From NCBI GenBank assembly GCA_033297075.1, contig MU858097.1, forward strand, positions 62,001 through 126,000: a DNA stretch of 64,000 nt, in the 5' to 3' direction. The position numbers and the translations under genes are program-made. The notes under the pieces were generated by a model that saw nothing but the letters and a program-made list of their open reading frames with translations, did no database searches and had not been told where the DNA came from. How positions within the stretch are numbered: position 1 is the stretch's first letter; every line of letters begins with the position of its first letter. Positions 1-11,243 of the stretch are shown piece after piece. This stretch comes from Rhypophila decipiens. Taxonomy: Eukaryota; Ascomycota; Sordariomycetes; Sordariales; Naviculisporaceae.

Positions 1-255
1 AAGAAGAAAAAGTTCTTCCTGGGGCTGAAAAAGACACCGCGATCGAAACCAGAGTTTAGTAACAGCTGGAGGCGGACTCTCGATCAGGTGGTATGGCGGA
101 TCTTGGCATCTCATAGGGCCCCTACCGAGCGGTGTACCGTAGCATCGATCAGTGATGCCACTGCCAAGTTTTGCGTGGCCGCACAGTCAGTGACTCCTCA
201 ACAACAGGCCATCATTGCCATGAGATTTTTGGTTGAGCAAGATTACTTCGGTTGA
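1..255 (+). CDS. 3' end of an unrecognised protein-coding gene (partial)
   Basis: The reading frame is open from the first base of the window to a TGA at 253-255, giving the last 84 residues of a protein that starts upstream. The fragment begins Lys-rich (KKKKFFLGLKK), then has RRTLDQVVWRIL and CTVASISDATAKF, and ends LVEQDYFG. I do not recognise the family. The frame has no stop over its whole visible length, has mixed polar and hydrophobic content like a folded domain, and stops well before the next gene at 1782. It could be the last exon or part of it. The 84-codon length alone is weak statistical support, so the call rests on continuity with the window edge. Confidence 0.5.
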   Translation, partial: KKKKFFLGLKKTPRSKPEFSNSWRRTLDQVVWRILASHRAPTERCTVASISDATAKFCVAAQSVTPQQQAIIAMRFLVEQDYFG

Positions 256-1781
256 TTCTACACTATTGCTGTGGGCGTTGCAAGGTTTCTTGTTATCGAG
301 GTTGGGGTTCTCTGGCTCGCTGCAGTGGCTCTTTGACTCCCCCTTTTAAGCCACTTCACCATCACACGGAGCACAGGCGTCGCTTCACGCATTCTCAAAC
401 CGCATTTTCGTGAGCTCGTAAAAGAAGATGGCTGGCTTTTCATGGCCATTGGTCGAAGCAGTTCTGGAAAGCCGTTATCGGTCGATTTCTTCACCATTGT
501 GACCGGTGAAAAAGTGAGAGACACGCGCTATCCGCCTATGGTGTTGAGGGGCTGAGGAGGTCTTGTTGTGCTCGGACGGTCAGACTTCGCTGTTGAAGGA
601 CCCCCGGGCCGTGACCGCTGGAGATAACTGGAGATCCTGCTCGATATGGCCTAGTGCTGCCCCGGAGGATGGGACCTATTAAGCTTGCGGCATCTCTTGG
701 CTATGCGGGGGCCAGGTCCGGGGGTGTTGAAGATCGGTAGTGTGCGTCCGAGCCACACACACATCAGCACATCCTGCCGCATCTTGGTATCTCCGCAGGT
801 TCTCGACCAACCGATTTAGGGGTATGAGTTCGTGATCCTTCTCTGGTTTGGCCTGTGAGGTGCTGGGTTCTCCATGTGCTACAACTTCTTTGCATTCTCA
901 TACAGAGAAGCGAGACGAACCACCCGCCCGCTAATGCATGTACGAATTCGCATAAATGTACGGCCTCCTCGACACGGTATTAGTGTCTGGCGAGGTCGCT
1001 AGCGGGTTCGCTTGGTGAATTGCAGAGTCCCAGTGTTCCAGAGATTCTCGAGTCTCGACCGCCTGTCCAACCCGTAGCGATACTGCCGATTAGATTAACC
1101 GGTTTGGCATAGTTGACAGTGTCACGGACACAGCTCGCTCATCTTTCGAGTCCTTCAAGTTCTCGACCTGCTGACGACCCGACATCCTCTTGTTCGGGTC
1201 GGTTACGGCGCAGGACCTCGACCACTGGTAACAGATATTGCTCAGCACCGTCCGTGCCAAACCATGTCAGGTAAGAGCTTGAAGAACGGGAGGCTCGTGC
1301 CCCAGCTCTCTTGCAGACTTGCAGTAAGGAGCTGGCGAATCAGTGGTTGCCCACTTTCCGTCCCGTCTCTTAGTGTGGTCTTGACCCCAGGTCCAAGCGA
1401 TCGTCAACCAGGTTTTCCTGTTGGGAGTCTTTTTCTTGACCTGCAGGGCTGTCCCCACATCCCCTGTTTCCTACCCCAGGTTGACAAGGAGGCAGGAACT
1501 AGAAAGAGGATGCTGTGCCCTCCCCAGTGCCACGGTTCAAGTGTGGTCCCTTTCTTTTCTTTTGTTTGTTTCTTGGACTGGTTTCGATAGGGGCCAGGAC
1601 GGCAACGACAACGACAACGACAACGACAAAAGACCCTTCACCGCTCCGTCACATCAATGCTCCCATGTTGGCTACTATGAGTAACTAACACAAACAAACC
1701 TTCTTCCCTACTCACCCGGAATCCGAACGACATCAACAAAGGAGACGACGAAAAGGAGGAGAAATCAGACAAGCATCCAAA
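256..1781. other. Intergenic region with a short microsatellite
   Basis: About 1.5 kb without a supportable gene between the partial gene and the rhodopsin-like receptor. At 1603-1629 there is a hexanucleotide-type microsatellite (AACGAC units), about 150 bp upstream of the receptor start and probably in its 5' leader. Short open frames at 1264-1684 overlap each other on both strands and have no family signal. Confidence 0.6.
1603..1629 (+). repeat. AACGAC microsatellite
   Basis: Four and a bit head-to-tail copies of a CAACGA/AACGAC unit, followed by CAAAAG. It lies in the probable promoter or 5' leader of the receptor gene starting at 1782. Confidence 0.85.
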
Positions 1782-3169
1782 ATGGACGGCCCCCCACCGC
1801 CCCTCACGCCCGAACAACTCGCCCTCCTCCCACACGACGACCGCGGCCCAGCCTTAGTAGCATCAGCATGGACAATGACCGTCTTCGCCTCGACCTTCCT
1901 CGCGCTCCGGGTATGGTGCAAAGTCTGGCTCGGCGGCCGCGGGTTATGGTGGGACGACTGGATCCTCATCGCCTCGTGGGTTGTCCTCGTCATTGACGCC
2001 GCCCTGGCAACACACATGGTCGACTTCTACGGCTATGGCAAGCACAGCTGGGATTTCATGCCACCCAGTATCGACGACTTTTTCCTCAACACGTTGGTCC
2101 GCGCGACTTTTACGATTACGGCTATTGCGTGGACCAAGACTGCTTTTGCTGTCACGCTACTGAGACTTACTGAGGGCTGGGTGAAGCAGGTCTTGTGGTT
2201 TATCGTCATTACAGTTAATTTGTTCTTGGGCTTGTCGGCTTTCTTGCCCTGGATTAAATGCACTGATCCTGTTGAAAAGAGCTGGAAAGTGACCATGACG
2301 ACTGGCGGGGACTGCTGGCTTGACTTCGATGCTATTGGGAAGATAAGCATCTTTTCTGGAGGTATGTCGACTTTGTTCTTTTCCCTCTGCTTTCGCATAT
2401 TTCAGGCTAACAGACCTGCCTTTTAGCCTGGTCGGCAGCAGCAGACTTTGCGCTCGCAATCCTACCTTGGACATTACTCGTCGGCCTGCAGATGAAGCTC
2501 CAAGAAAAGATAGGCGTAGGCATCGCCATGAGCATGGGGATTTTAGCTGGCATCGCCGCCGTTGTCAAGACGGCCAAGCTTCCTCTCTTGGCGTCTGGGG
2601 ATCTCTGTAAGTTCATCTCTTTTCTCATTCTTTCTCACCCCTGACTCTATACTAACCATTCAACAGATGACGGCGTCGAACTCGTAATCTGGGACATGAC
2701 CGAGATAGTAGTCTGCATGGTGGCAGCGTGCATTCCGGTCCTACGCGTCCTAGTCCGCGAAGTACGCAACACCACGCGCGGCCGATCCTCCAGCGGACGC
2801 GCAACGGGCTACGGAACCGCGCGGTACGGCCTCGGCTCGCAAGCTGGAACCAACGGGCCCAGCTGGATGCCTGGGTGGAAAGGGTCGAGCAGGAATGCGG
2901 GGACCGTCGCGTCTGTGACGGCGAGTCGACTGGATAATCACAAGCATCGAGGTGGGCAGATGACGAGTCGCTCGTCGAGGGATAGTAGCGGAGGAGAAGG
3001 CGGAGGGGCGGGAGATGACTGGAGCGAGATGAATATTATTGTTTCTACTGCGCCCAAGGGGGAGTCGAACGGGCATGTTGCTACGCTGGCGGGGCCGGGG
3101 GATATTGTGCGGATTCAGGAGGTTAGGGTTGAGAGTATACGAGAGAGTCTGGACTCGAGGGGGTTGTGA
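1782..3169 (+). CDS. Pth11-like/rhodopsin-domain seven-transmembrane receptor
   Basis: Three exons, 1782-2361, 2427-2606 and 2667-3169, give 420 aa. Introns are GTATGT...TTTTAG (2362-2426, CTAAC branch) and GTAAGT...CAACAG (2607-2666, ACTAAC branch), and the frames join exactly. Seven hydrophobic helices are visible at roughly residues 24-45, 56-77, 107-128, 133-156, 194-215, 225-245 and 262-285. The WWDDWILIAS motif near helix 2 and the WDMTEI motif before helix 7 are hallmarks of the fungal rhodopsin-like (Pth11-related, SAT4/PF20684) family. The last ~135 residues form a Gly/Ser/Arg-rich cytoplasmic tail. There is no N-terminal CFEM domain, so this is the non-CFEM subtype. Such proteins are plasma-membrane receptors thought to sense surface or nutrient cues, but ligands are mostly unknown. 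Function here is inferred from family only. Confidence 0.87.
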
Positions 3170-3883
3170 TTTTGTTATCTGGTAGGAACACAGGACGAGG
3201 AGAAGGAAACTGTTATAACTTGGTACGGACAGCTGAGGTAGCATTGGTTGAGGACTTGTAATTAACGGCCGATACACAACAACGATACCAACAAAGATAC
3301 CACGCATGAATATTTATTTCGTTTATGATATCACGAGAGTGAGCTTCGCTTTTCAGGCAAACACCAGTCACATTGGAAGGAACCATACCCGCTGAGGTAC
3401 GGAGATCGTAGTCAAATTCATTCACACAAATACTCAAACATGCAATTTTGTTGCCTGACAATTGTCAGACTGACTGTCTCGATTCGCTGCAATACTATGC
3501 CTATCGATGTTTTTATGCTCGCTGCTACTTATGGATGCTGCAAAGCCATGATTTCATGTTCCCATACCGCCCATGCTCATGCTAGATAGAAATGCTGTCG
3601 ATCTCATGCAAATGCCACCGCCATGAGCAATCCTTAGCACCCGAACTCCAAAAAAGAAATCATCTCAGATATCAGAGCATTTCGTATGATAGTTTGCAAG
3701 CAAGCCATGGCGTGCAGTGGAGGCTGAAATAGCAAGCCAGCAAGCAGCCCATGAAGCAAACAAGGCTCACGCTCACTTGCTCCTAATCATATCCCAGCCC
3801 AGCTCTCCAAAGATCCAAACAATAGTTCAACAGATTCTTCCATCCATCGAGACTACCAATTAGAATTGATTGAGCCAGTCTTC
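3170..3883. other. Convergent 3' regions
   Basis: The 3' ends of the plus-strand receptor gene and the minus-strand 3884-6177 gene face each other here. I see no gene; the sequence is consistent with 3' untranslated regions and terminators. Confidence 0.6.
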
Positions 3884-6177
3884 CTAACCCTTCTCAGTCA
3901 AATCATCATTCAGCCTCGAATCGATGCGGATGGCCCTCTCCAGATCCTCGGCTTGAGCCTGAGCCTGAAGCTGAGCTTGAGCTTGAGCCTGAGTTTGAGC
4001 CATATTGAGATCCCAAAGTTCATCCACAAGTTCATCCAGAGGGCTCGGGGAGGTGTACGTCTGCTGTGTCTGTGTTTGTCCGTGCCCTCCATAGCCCAAT
4101 CCCATGCGATCATACTCTGCAGAAGCAGGATCAGCAACAGGACCCTGACCGATCTGGACTTGAGCGTAAAGATCAGGATCAAGCGTGGCGGGATCAGCTC
4201 GCCCTTGAGGCAAAAGCGCGTAGTCGTCGTCATAATCATGACGGGGAACCCCGGAGGATGAAGGTTCAGGTGGAGGCTTCATCAGAGCAGGCTTAGCCTT
4301 GTCCCCACATCTCGGCACAGGATCAAGGGCAGGATCAACCTGAGCCTGAGTCGTAGGCGCAAAATCATGACGCTGAACCCCAGAAGATGAAGGCGCAGGC
4401 GCGGGTGAATTCTGAACCGGAACAGCCTGGGCCTCACGCAATCTTTCCAACTTGCGAATACCCTCCAGAATACTTGCAGGAACAGGAGCAGGACCGTTAG
4501 CCACCTGAGCCCGAGCGTGAAGCTGAGCTTGTTCGTAAAGCTGAACTTGCTCGTTTAACTCTTGTCTGTGAAGCTGAGCTGGATCCCAAAGCTGGGGATC
4601 AATGACAGGAGTAGGCTGCCTCTGAGGCGGAATCGTAGGTGCAGCAAGTTGTCCCATCTGAACTGAGACGGCATACCCGTCCAGCACATCAGGGAACGGA
4701 GTCTCAACCTCGATAGCACCCGGGAACAAGTCTCCCAGCTCCTCAGCAGCGTTCTCGGCAGCAAGTTGGACGCTGAAGTTCTCGACCGCCACTTGTGAGG
4801 CCCAGGCAGAGATGGCATCCTCCTCCAGGTCCAAAAACTCCAAGTCGAGATCCTCACGAGAAACGCCAGAATTGAATTCGCATGCCTTGGTCGCAGCATG
4901 CTGGGCAGCGGCAGTGAATCGCTGGAACCAAATGTTCCACTTGTGCGCCTGGAGGGTGATGTTATGGCGCGTGTAGACCCTGCGCTGAAGTCCAGGGCCA
5001 GGAACAAGGCTGCTCAGCCTCAGGGAGTGACGAACCCCCTTTCTTGCAAAACCGGCAAGAACCTCCCCGGCAATGAGGATGTGCCGGGCTGCGATGAGGA
5101 TTCTCGACCTTTGGAGAAAGGCCGGGAGGGGCGGCAGCGCGGGAGCAGGGGACAAAGTTCTGCTCGTGGTCAGGCTGGGCGGGGACGAGCGGTACGAGCC
5201 AGCCGCAGACTCGTACATCGAAGCTTCCGACTCCGGGGGCGGCGCAATTCTGTTGAGCAGGTCCATCAGGTCTGGACCAGCCGAGGACTGCTGGCGAGGC
5301 GCAGCCTGGGTAGCCCCGGCCTGCTCCTCCGGACACACCGCAAGATCGATGTCGAAGATGAACATTGCCGAATGTCTCGGCGTGAGACAATCGGCTGCGA
5401 GGAGCCGAGCCAGGATCAGCGAGAACGACTCGCGGCCGGCACATTCTTCTTTGGATGGGTTGATACCGTCGCGGACTGACCGAAGATATGTTAGCGGAAA
5501 TTCATTCATTATTTGAGACTGAGCTGTGACATTGTTGAGATAAGAGAAAGATAAGAACTTACCACTCGGAGAAGTGTACTTCCAAACCAAGACGGCAGCT
5601 CGACCGATTGCCTCTGGATCGTAAAGAAACTTGGGGTTCTAGTCAAGTCACACTTTGTCAGTTGCCATCCACGTCTTGAGCGGGAGCAAAGAGAAAAAAA
5701 CGAGAAACGCACCTTGCGGTCAAAATACTTGACCCTCACAACCTTTTCCTCATCCCCACGAAAGCCCTTGAGGAACTCAAAGATCCGGTCATGATTCTTG
5801 TCCTCGACAGGAATGAGATGCGCCATCTCAAGCACAAAGCCAGCAGCATGCTCCAGGAAGATACCGGCACCTCCGTACTCGCCTTCGCCCAGTCTCTCGA
5901 TTCTATCGCCACGGGCAAGTTCATGCGGAGTGACACAAGTCTTGTAGAGCCTGATGTAATAGTCGCGAACTTGTTGCGTAGCGCGTCTGGCTGCTTGGTC
6001 GTCAGTCGCGGGGGCAGAAAGCATGTTGCGGATGATTCTGAGGATGCCCCGCTCGTGACGGGCTGGTTGGAGCTCAGCGTCGGAAAGGTGCGTGTCCATG
6101 TATTCGAGCCATTGAGGCTTGGGCTGGGCTTGGTCGTCGGCTCCCAGAGCGGGAGGGTGTTCAGTAGAGGGCGACAT
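3884..6177 (-). CDS. Gln/Pro-rich fungal protein of unknown function (possibly DUF3632-like N-terminus)
   Basis: Three exons on the minus strand (6177-5713, 5638-5563, 5475-3884) give 710 aa. The splice sites are GTGCGT...ACTAG and GTAAGT...GTCAG (with a GCTAAC branch), and all phases match. I chose the ATG at 6177 because it sits in CACAATGTCG; in-frame ATGs further upstream (about 6270 and 6420) are possible. Residues ~15-190 are mostly helical (EYMDTHLSDAEL, YYIRLYKTC, FLEHAAGFVLEMAHLIP), which loosely recalls the fungal DUF3632 family; this is a tentative inference. The C-terminal half is low complexity, rich in Pro, Gln and Ala, and ends in a Gln-Ala repeat followed by a charged tail. 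No catalytic motif is visible. It could be a cytoplasmic or nuclear scaffold, but nothing in the sequence settles this. Confidence 0.7.
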
Positions 6178-6784
6178 TGTGAGTGTCGATGAGGGTGTCG
6201 TGTTGTTGCGTGCTCGGGGAGGATTGAGCAAACGGAACGCTGGTTGAAGGTTGAGGTGGGGGATGATTGGCATTTTTGGATTTTTGAGCTGCCCTCTGAG
6301 TGCCTTCGGTGCCCTGTGCGTTGCTGAGTGACGATGGGTGAGGGTGGTGCAAGCTCGGGAGGGCTTTGTGGGTCGAGAAGTTTGTGCGGGAGGGGGAAGA
6401 AGTTGGAAGAGGGGCAACAAAGTTGAGCTATTTGCAGGTGGCCAGTCAAAGGTGTGTGTTTTATCCTTGTAAACCGTTTCGTCAAACTTGTACGAGGGAA
6501 TGAAAATTCCTCCCCAGGTCGACGAGAGAGGGCACCAGAGCGTGCTGGGTTCGAGGTTAGAACAGAACCAAGCAGCAAGACCTGAGAGCCAGGTCGCAGG
6601 TCGTCGTCAACAAGGAGAGATCGGTCTTTCAGTAGATTTGGTCCTCTTGACGACCAGAAGGGGAGCTAGAAAGCCCTGTCTGTTTCTGAGACCAATTTAC
6701 AAAGAGATCAATTTACAAAGAGACCAAAAGAGCTTTTAAAAAAGACACAAGCTATATAAAGAATAGTAGCTATAAAAATTAGGG
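6178..6784. other. 5' region of the 3884-6177 gene
   Basis: Probable promoter and leader of the minus-strand gene. From about 6700 the sequence becomes AT-rich and grades into the repeat island. Open frames here extend the main frame upstream or are shadows. Confidence 0.5.
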
Positions 6785-7274
6785 TAATACACCTCTATAG
6801 GGGTTTGTTTTCCAATAGCCTAGGGCTTTCAGCTAAGGTCCTAGTATTTATTTACTTCAGGGGTTTGTTTTCCAACAGCCTTGGGCTTTCAGCTAAGGTC
6901 CTAGTGTTTATTTACTTTAGGGGTTTGTTTTCTGATAGCCTAGAGCTTTTAGATAAGGTCCTAGTGTTTATTTACTTTAGGGGTTTGTTTTCTAACAGCC
7001 TAGAGCTTTCAGCTAAGGTCCTAGTGTTTATTTACTCTAGGGGTTTGTTTTCCAACAGCCTTAGGCTTTCAGCTAAGGTCCCAGTGTTTATTTACTTCAG
7101 GGGTTTGTTTTCTAACAGACTAGCGCTTTTATCTAGTATCTTAATATTTATTTACTTTAGGGGTTTATTTTCCAACAGACCTTGGCTATCAAACCCGACT
7201 TTACAGCAAAGTCGCCCTTAGTTAAAAACCACTACATAGTCTATTGGAAAACAAACCCCGGTAGAAGTATATTA
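6785..7274 (+). mobile_element. Tc1/mariner-type miniature inverted-repeat element (MITE) with internal tandem array
   Basis: The ends are 32-bp terminal inverted repeats at 6787-6818 and 7241-7272, matching at 28 of 32 positions. The inner 19 bp (GGGGTTTGTTTTCCAATAG) is identical. Both ends are flanked by TA (6785-6786 and 7273-7274), the duplicated target of Tc1/mariner elements. The 486-bp body carries no transposase and is filled with seven 60-bp tandem units. This looks like a non-autonomous element. The superfamily rests only on the TA flanks, so it is an inference. Confidence 0.7.
6800..7219 (+). repeat. Seven 60-bp tandem repeats
   Basis: Units start at 6800, 6860, 6920, 6980, 7040, 7100 and 7160, each beginning GGGGTTT(G/A)TTTTC and continuing through a GCTTTCAGCTAAGGTC-like block to TATTTATTTACTT. 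The period is exactly 60 bp, so one plus-strand frame stays open through all units as 20-residue repeats (GLFSNSLGLSAKVLVFIYFR type). The last two units are most diverged. I read the open frame as a by-product of the period rather than a gene. Confidence 0.95.
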
Positions 7275-8706
7275 GGACCACATACGTATTGTACTACGGG
7301 CACACACTCGGCTAGCCTTATCGTACTATCGTAGTTGGCCTGAAAATTCGCCTTATAGGTATATAAAAAAGAGCAATCATACGTATACCATTTCCCTACG
7401 TATAACATGTAATCTATAATGGTACTTGGCTGGCAACTAACCTTATTTGACCCGCTTTTCCCGTATAAAAAAAACCTCTACCGGGTACGACCCCATCCTC
7501 CAAGCCACTGCAGTGGGTTGGGTAGCCCGGCGGTTAAATCTCGTGATATTTTTCTTGGTGTTGATGTATTTTGCAAGCTCAATTGATCTGTTATGCAAAA
7601 TCGCTTAATTGATCTGAAAATACTCAAATGGGAATTAACTCCCACGCCCAGTCAATTCCCCGCGAGAAAGCTGCCTTGCAGAGGAAAGTCGCCATGAAAA
7701 CCAAAGCGCCCGGGCGTCGGCATCGACTCGGCATGAGTGGATTCATTGGTTGGGAACAGACTGAGAGATGGTTGGGACCCATAACGGGTGGTCGTTTGTA
7801 TGAGAAAAGCGGGTTCTTGATTGCCGGCTGCCATATATACCAAGATTGTATATGCAGTGAAAAAGCCTGATCATAACAAAACCGTTTGCCCGGGTATCGC
7901 ACCATGCATGCAGCCGCGTCAAACGTTTATTGGGTGCTGCGTGGTAATTAGTGGCTTCGAGTGGATTGATTGATGCTTGTGTTGTTGGTTGGAAACGGTC
8001 TGCGGTCAACAAAGATGTCTGAATTGATTGAATTGGTTATGTTCAGTGAAAGAGCTGATCAAAAGATCAAATTAGCCAAGATTTCCTTATATGTGTATCC
8101 ATTAGTAGATGTAGGGTAATGTTCAGTGGAGTCAAGGCAATTAGCTGTGTTTAAGCCTACAAGAAGCTGACTCCCGAGCCCCTATTCTAACTAACATATG
8201 TTGTTTAGAGAATGAAAGCCCTTATCTCACTACATAGAGGTTTCTTCGTACTGGTTAACAAGGCTGAATATAGTAAGCTGGACTTTTCTAGAAGTGGTAT
8301 GGTGTTTAATACTATTAAATACTAGCTATAACTGTTATGGGGCATTATCCTTTGATGCCGGGATATTTCGGTGCGGTGTTGAGTTTTCGTTAATGATGTA
8401 AGTTCGATCTAGATACCATGAATGTTACGTATATTATACAATCTACAGTGGTACAACCCCATTCTCCAAGCCACTACAATGGGAAACCAAACTACGGCAT
8501 CTATAAGCCCGCCTATATAATATGTAGTCAAATTTCGCGATATTTTTCTTAGTAATGAGGTAACTAGGATAACAACTAAACTAGCTTTACTGAATTGAAT
8601 GGGTATAATAATTGAACTGGCTTGACTAGCTTGACTAGTTCTAGGTTAACTGGGTTGAAATAGCTGAGAATAAAGGGGTAGTACGGATATTTTGTTTGCG
8701 AAAAGC
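7275..8706. other. AT-rich repeat-derived island
   Basis: No gene supported. The sequence is rich in TA and short open frames only. Two diverged copies of one sequence are visible: one begins near 7485 (CCCATCCTCCAAGCCACT) and includes a GATATTTTTCTT block near 7547; the other begins near 8453 with the same blocks. Many differences are C/T or G/A, as expected for repeat-induced point mutation. Confidence 0.6.
7485..7847 (+). repeat. Dispersed repeat, copy A
   Basis: Shares three blocks in the same order with 8453-8817: a CCAAGCCACTGCAGTGGG-like block at 7485-7515, a CGTGATATTTTTCTT block near 7543-7557, and an AAAAGCGGGTTCTTGATTGCCGG block followed by ATATACCAAGAT at 7804-7847. The spacing differs between copies, so this is a diverged relic. 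Confidence 0.55.
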
Positions 8707-8817
8707 GGGTCTTTGATTGCCGGGTCTCTGATTGCCGGGTCTCTGATTGCTGGGTCTTTGATTACCGGGTCTCTGATTTCCGGGTCTTTGATTGCCGGGT
8801 GGCAGATGTGCCAAGAT
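8453..8817 (+). repeat. Dispersed repeat, copy B, carrying a 15-bp minisatellite
   Basis: Matches copy A at 7485-7847 in three ordered blocks, mostly with transition differences. The third block (AAAAGCGGGT...GCCAAGAT) is expanded here from one GGGTCTTTGATTGCC unit to six. Confidence 0.55.
8707..8796 (+). repeat. Six 15-bp tandem repeats
   Basis: Six consecutive 15-bp units of GGGTCTYTGATTGCC, with single substitutions in some units. On the minus strand the units read as a five-residue GNQRP repeat in an 83-codon open frame. That frame has no other protein character, and the single-unit ancestor at copy A argues for recent expansion of non-coding sequence. Confidence 0.95.
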
Positions 8818-9574
8818 GGTGGGCGTAGGGAACATACATAATGTACGAATTTCTTCTCCTCCTCTACCCATCGGAGCAGTTACTCGAGCCAAGTTAGGGG
8901 GGAAATCAGCACGTCAATCAACCCGAACCAAACAAAGCATCAATACTTCGCGTCAAAAAGAAGTAACCTAGGATCCAACGCAGTAACAGCTATTAGATCT
9001 AGTCGAAATCAGTATATCCGCCTCTACCAGGTCATAGTCATCTAGATCTATACGCTCTAATATAGTGAGTGACTAGCGTAATAAACGAAGATATAAGTAC
9101 TTATAACAATAGCAAAAATATCGCTATATTAAAAGATCGATTATTCGAGAAGCAGTACTCGTTTGTAGTCGACCCCTTACTAGATCAGTATATTCTAAAT
9201 AAGATCTCCAGAAGGATAAATTCCAGGCTAGACGGTAAGTGTCGTTATAGATTTAGTCTTGTCGTCTTTTTCTTTCTTCACGTTCATCTTCGGCGGTGGC
9301 GGTGGCGCCTGAGACTTATCGGGAGAGGCGCCTAGGCCGGGACATCCTTTAATTTCCTTATACCGCATCTACACGCTGAGATGGACTTTGAACCATCCCA
9401 GAACATAGTTAAATCAAGTCAGCCTAGAATACCCTCAAGTAAGCCAAGTCTTTAGTTAGACTTAACTTACTTAACTTGTTTCTAGCTTTGTAGTAAATAG
9501 AAGTATCCCCTTTACTAATGCATAATGATACTGAATACAGATATCTCATTACGTTGGCCATTTTACGTAACACA
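8797..9574. other. AT-rich stretch without genes
   Basis: Continues the repeat island with no gene or RNA motif that I can support. Confidence 0.5.
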
Positions 9575-9706
9575 GTCAATTACTCCATAGGTTACACCAT
9601 CGTGACATGGACCCCCTTTTCCCTCCTCCTATGTACACAACGTAGTCCATTACTCCATAGATTACACCATTGTTACATGGACCCCCCATTCTCTCCTCCT
9701 AGGTAG
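9575..9706 (+). repeat. Two-copy tandem repeat of about 70 bp
   Basis: Two adjacent units begin GTCAATTACTCCATAG (9575) and GTCCATTACTCCATAG (9645). Each continues through a TTACACCAT block, ACATGGACCCCC and CTCCTCCTA. They differ by scattered substitutions. Confidence 0.85.
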
Positions 9707-10728
9707 CTTTATAATCCAGCACACCTTCAAGCCACTTTGCCCAGATTCCTGCCATCTCTTCCATTTACAAGATCCACTGGCATCCTTTCCAGAGGGCATC
9801 GAAGGCTGCTTAAATGACAAGATGGTCCATCGGAAAACTGCTGTCCCACCGTGGGCAAGCCAAAAGCCGACTGCAGTAAAGGGCGACAGCTACATCGATA
9901 ACTTCTTGTACGTCGCCTTGGGCAGGCAAAGTCACGTACTTGCCTGCCGCGCGTGGGCGCTGGTAGATGCTTGTGCCGGTCGCCTGCTGGTTGCCACCGA
10001 GAGCACATTCATGCCCATGAATGAATGTTTGTGAAGCTTCTTGAGAACTTATCCCATGTTGTAAATCTGATATTTTCGCGTTCCCTTGGTTGGAGAAAAC
10101 CAGCGAAAGACGTAACGCGTTTGGTCAATGAAGAAGGCCCGTCCCTGCAACGTGGCATTACCGACGCGTTCTGCACAACTCTTCGACCCTCTCCAGCATT
10201 GTAGTAATTATCCTGATCGAACCAATATCTCTAGTTTGGCCTCAATAAGGTTCTTGATGTAAATTTCAGGCAGCAGCCCAACAAAGAGCATGCTGGCCTG
10301 CAAGTTACAGCACGCGAATTCTACCATTGCGAGGCGGGAAAAGCATTTCAAACCAGGCATGTGGTCACCTGAGTTCATGTTTGGTTTGGGTACCCAATCT
10401 ATTTTCTATCACGATTTCATGTTTCTAGAATCGCACAACAGCCGAACCAAAATGCAAAAAAATCGAGACAAACGAGCGAGCAAGAAACCAAAAAGTAAAC
10501 AAAGCCAAGACGAGCCATGTTGACCCGCCCCACTTTACCCCTGAACCACTCATCAACCTCCAACATCAACACTCCTCAGGTAACGACGCCCCTGCCCCAT
10601 CCAGTGGTCGTAAGCAAAAAAATGACCGTCTTTGGCGGGAATATGCAGTGAATTCTGGCCAATTTTTTTGTTACGACCCCCTGCCATCCACCAACCCCAT
10701 GGTGATAGAAATGTTAACAGCTATACGC
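9707..10728. other. Transition from the repeat island to the secreted-protein gene
   Basis: About 1 kb with ordinary base composition and no supportable gene. The 70- to 93-codon open frames on both strands overlap and carry no motif. It includes the 3' region of the gene at 10729-11105. Confidence 0.45.
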
Positions 10729-11105
10729 TTAAGGAGCGCAGTTATAGTTGGGGAGAGCCCCAGACGAGGGGGGGTCGCACGCGTCCCTGGCGCAGGTGTG
10801 GGCCCACTCGATGGCGCCGTTCTCCAGGCAGTGGAAGATGGAGCCGTAGAGGGCGTTTCCGGTCACGCTGGCGGGGGCAGCGGCTTGGATCTCCTCGGGG
10901 GTGTAGCCTGTTGTTTGAGGGTTGGTTAATTAGATGGTCTTACGGATAATTACTTGGGGTTCATGAGAATTATGTGCCTACCGAGGACACCATCTTGCAG
11001 CTTCCAGCCGCAAACATCGTAGGGGAACTGGCAGGCCTGCTTGAAGGCGTTGGCACCGGAGACGGCGGCGACGACGGCAATGAGGATGGAGGTGAACTTG
11101 GCCAT
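10729..11105 (-). CDS. Small secreted cysteine-containing protein (candidate effector)
   Basis: Two exons on the minus strand (11105-10982 and 10907-10729), joined across a 74-bp GTAGGC...CAACAG intron in phase 1, encode 100 aa. The first ~20 residues (MAKFTSILIAVVAAVSGANA) are a clear signal peptide. The mature protein of ~80 aa starts FKQACQFPYDVCGW and has six cysteines in all (C25, C32 and four in the second exon, the last three residues before the stop being CAP), fitting up to three disulfides. Size, secretion signal and paired cysteines are typical of fungal small secreted proteins, some of which act as effectors or defence proteins. A TATAAATA box lies about 140 bp upstream. It neighbours a repeat island, as effector genes often do. 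The biochemical function is unknown. Confidence 0.8.
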
Positions 11106-11243
11106 TTTGATGATTGGGGTTTGGTTGAGTTGTTTGGAAGTTGGATTGAGCAAAGAGTGGCTGTTTGTGAGATCGGTTGCTTGGTGATTGAGCTGATGAT
11201 GGTGGTGCTGAGATTGTGAGACTTTGGGGAGAAGGGACAGCCA

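Noticed and set aside
6805..7221. 138-codon repeat protein frame
   Set aside because: It exists because the 60-bp tandem period is divisible by three, and the array lies within a terminal-inverted-repeat element; no promoter or homology.
8641..8892. GNQRP-repeat protein on the minus strand
   Set aside because: Produced by the 15-bp minisatellite; the related copy at 7485-7847 has only one unit and no matching gene.
9727..10034. Opposing 93- and 70-codon frames
   Set aside because: No homology or motif; located in the transition out of the repeat island.
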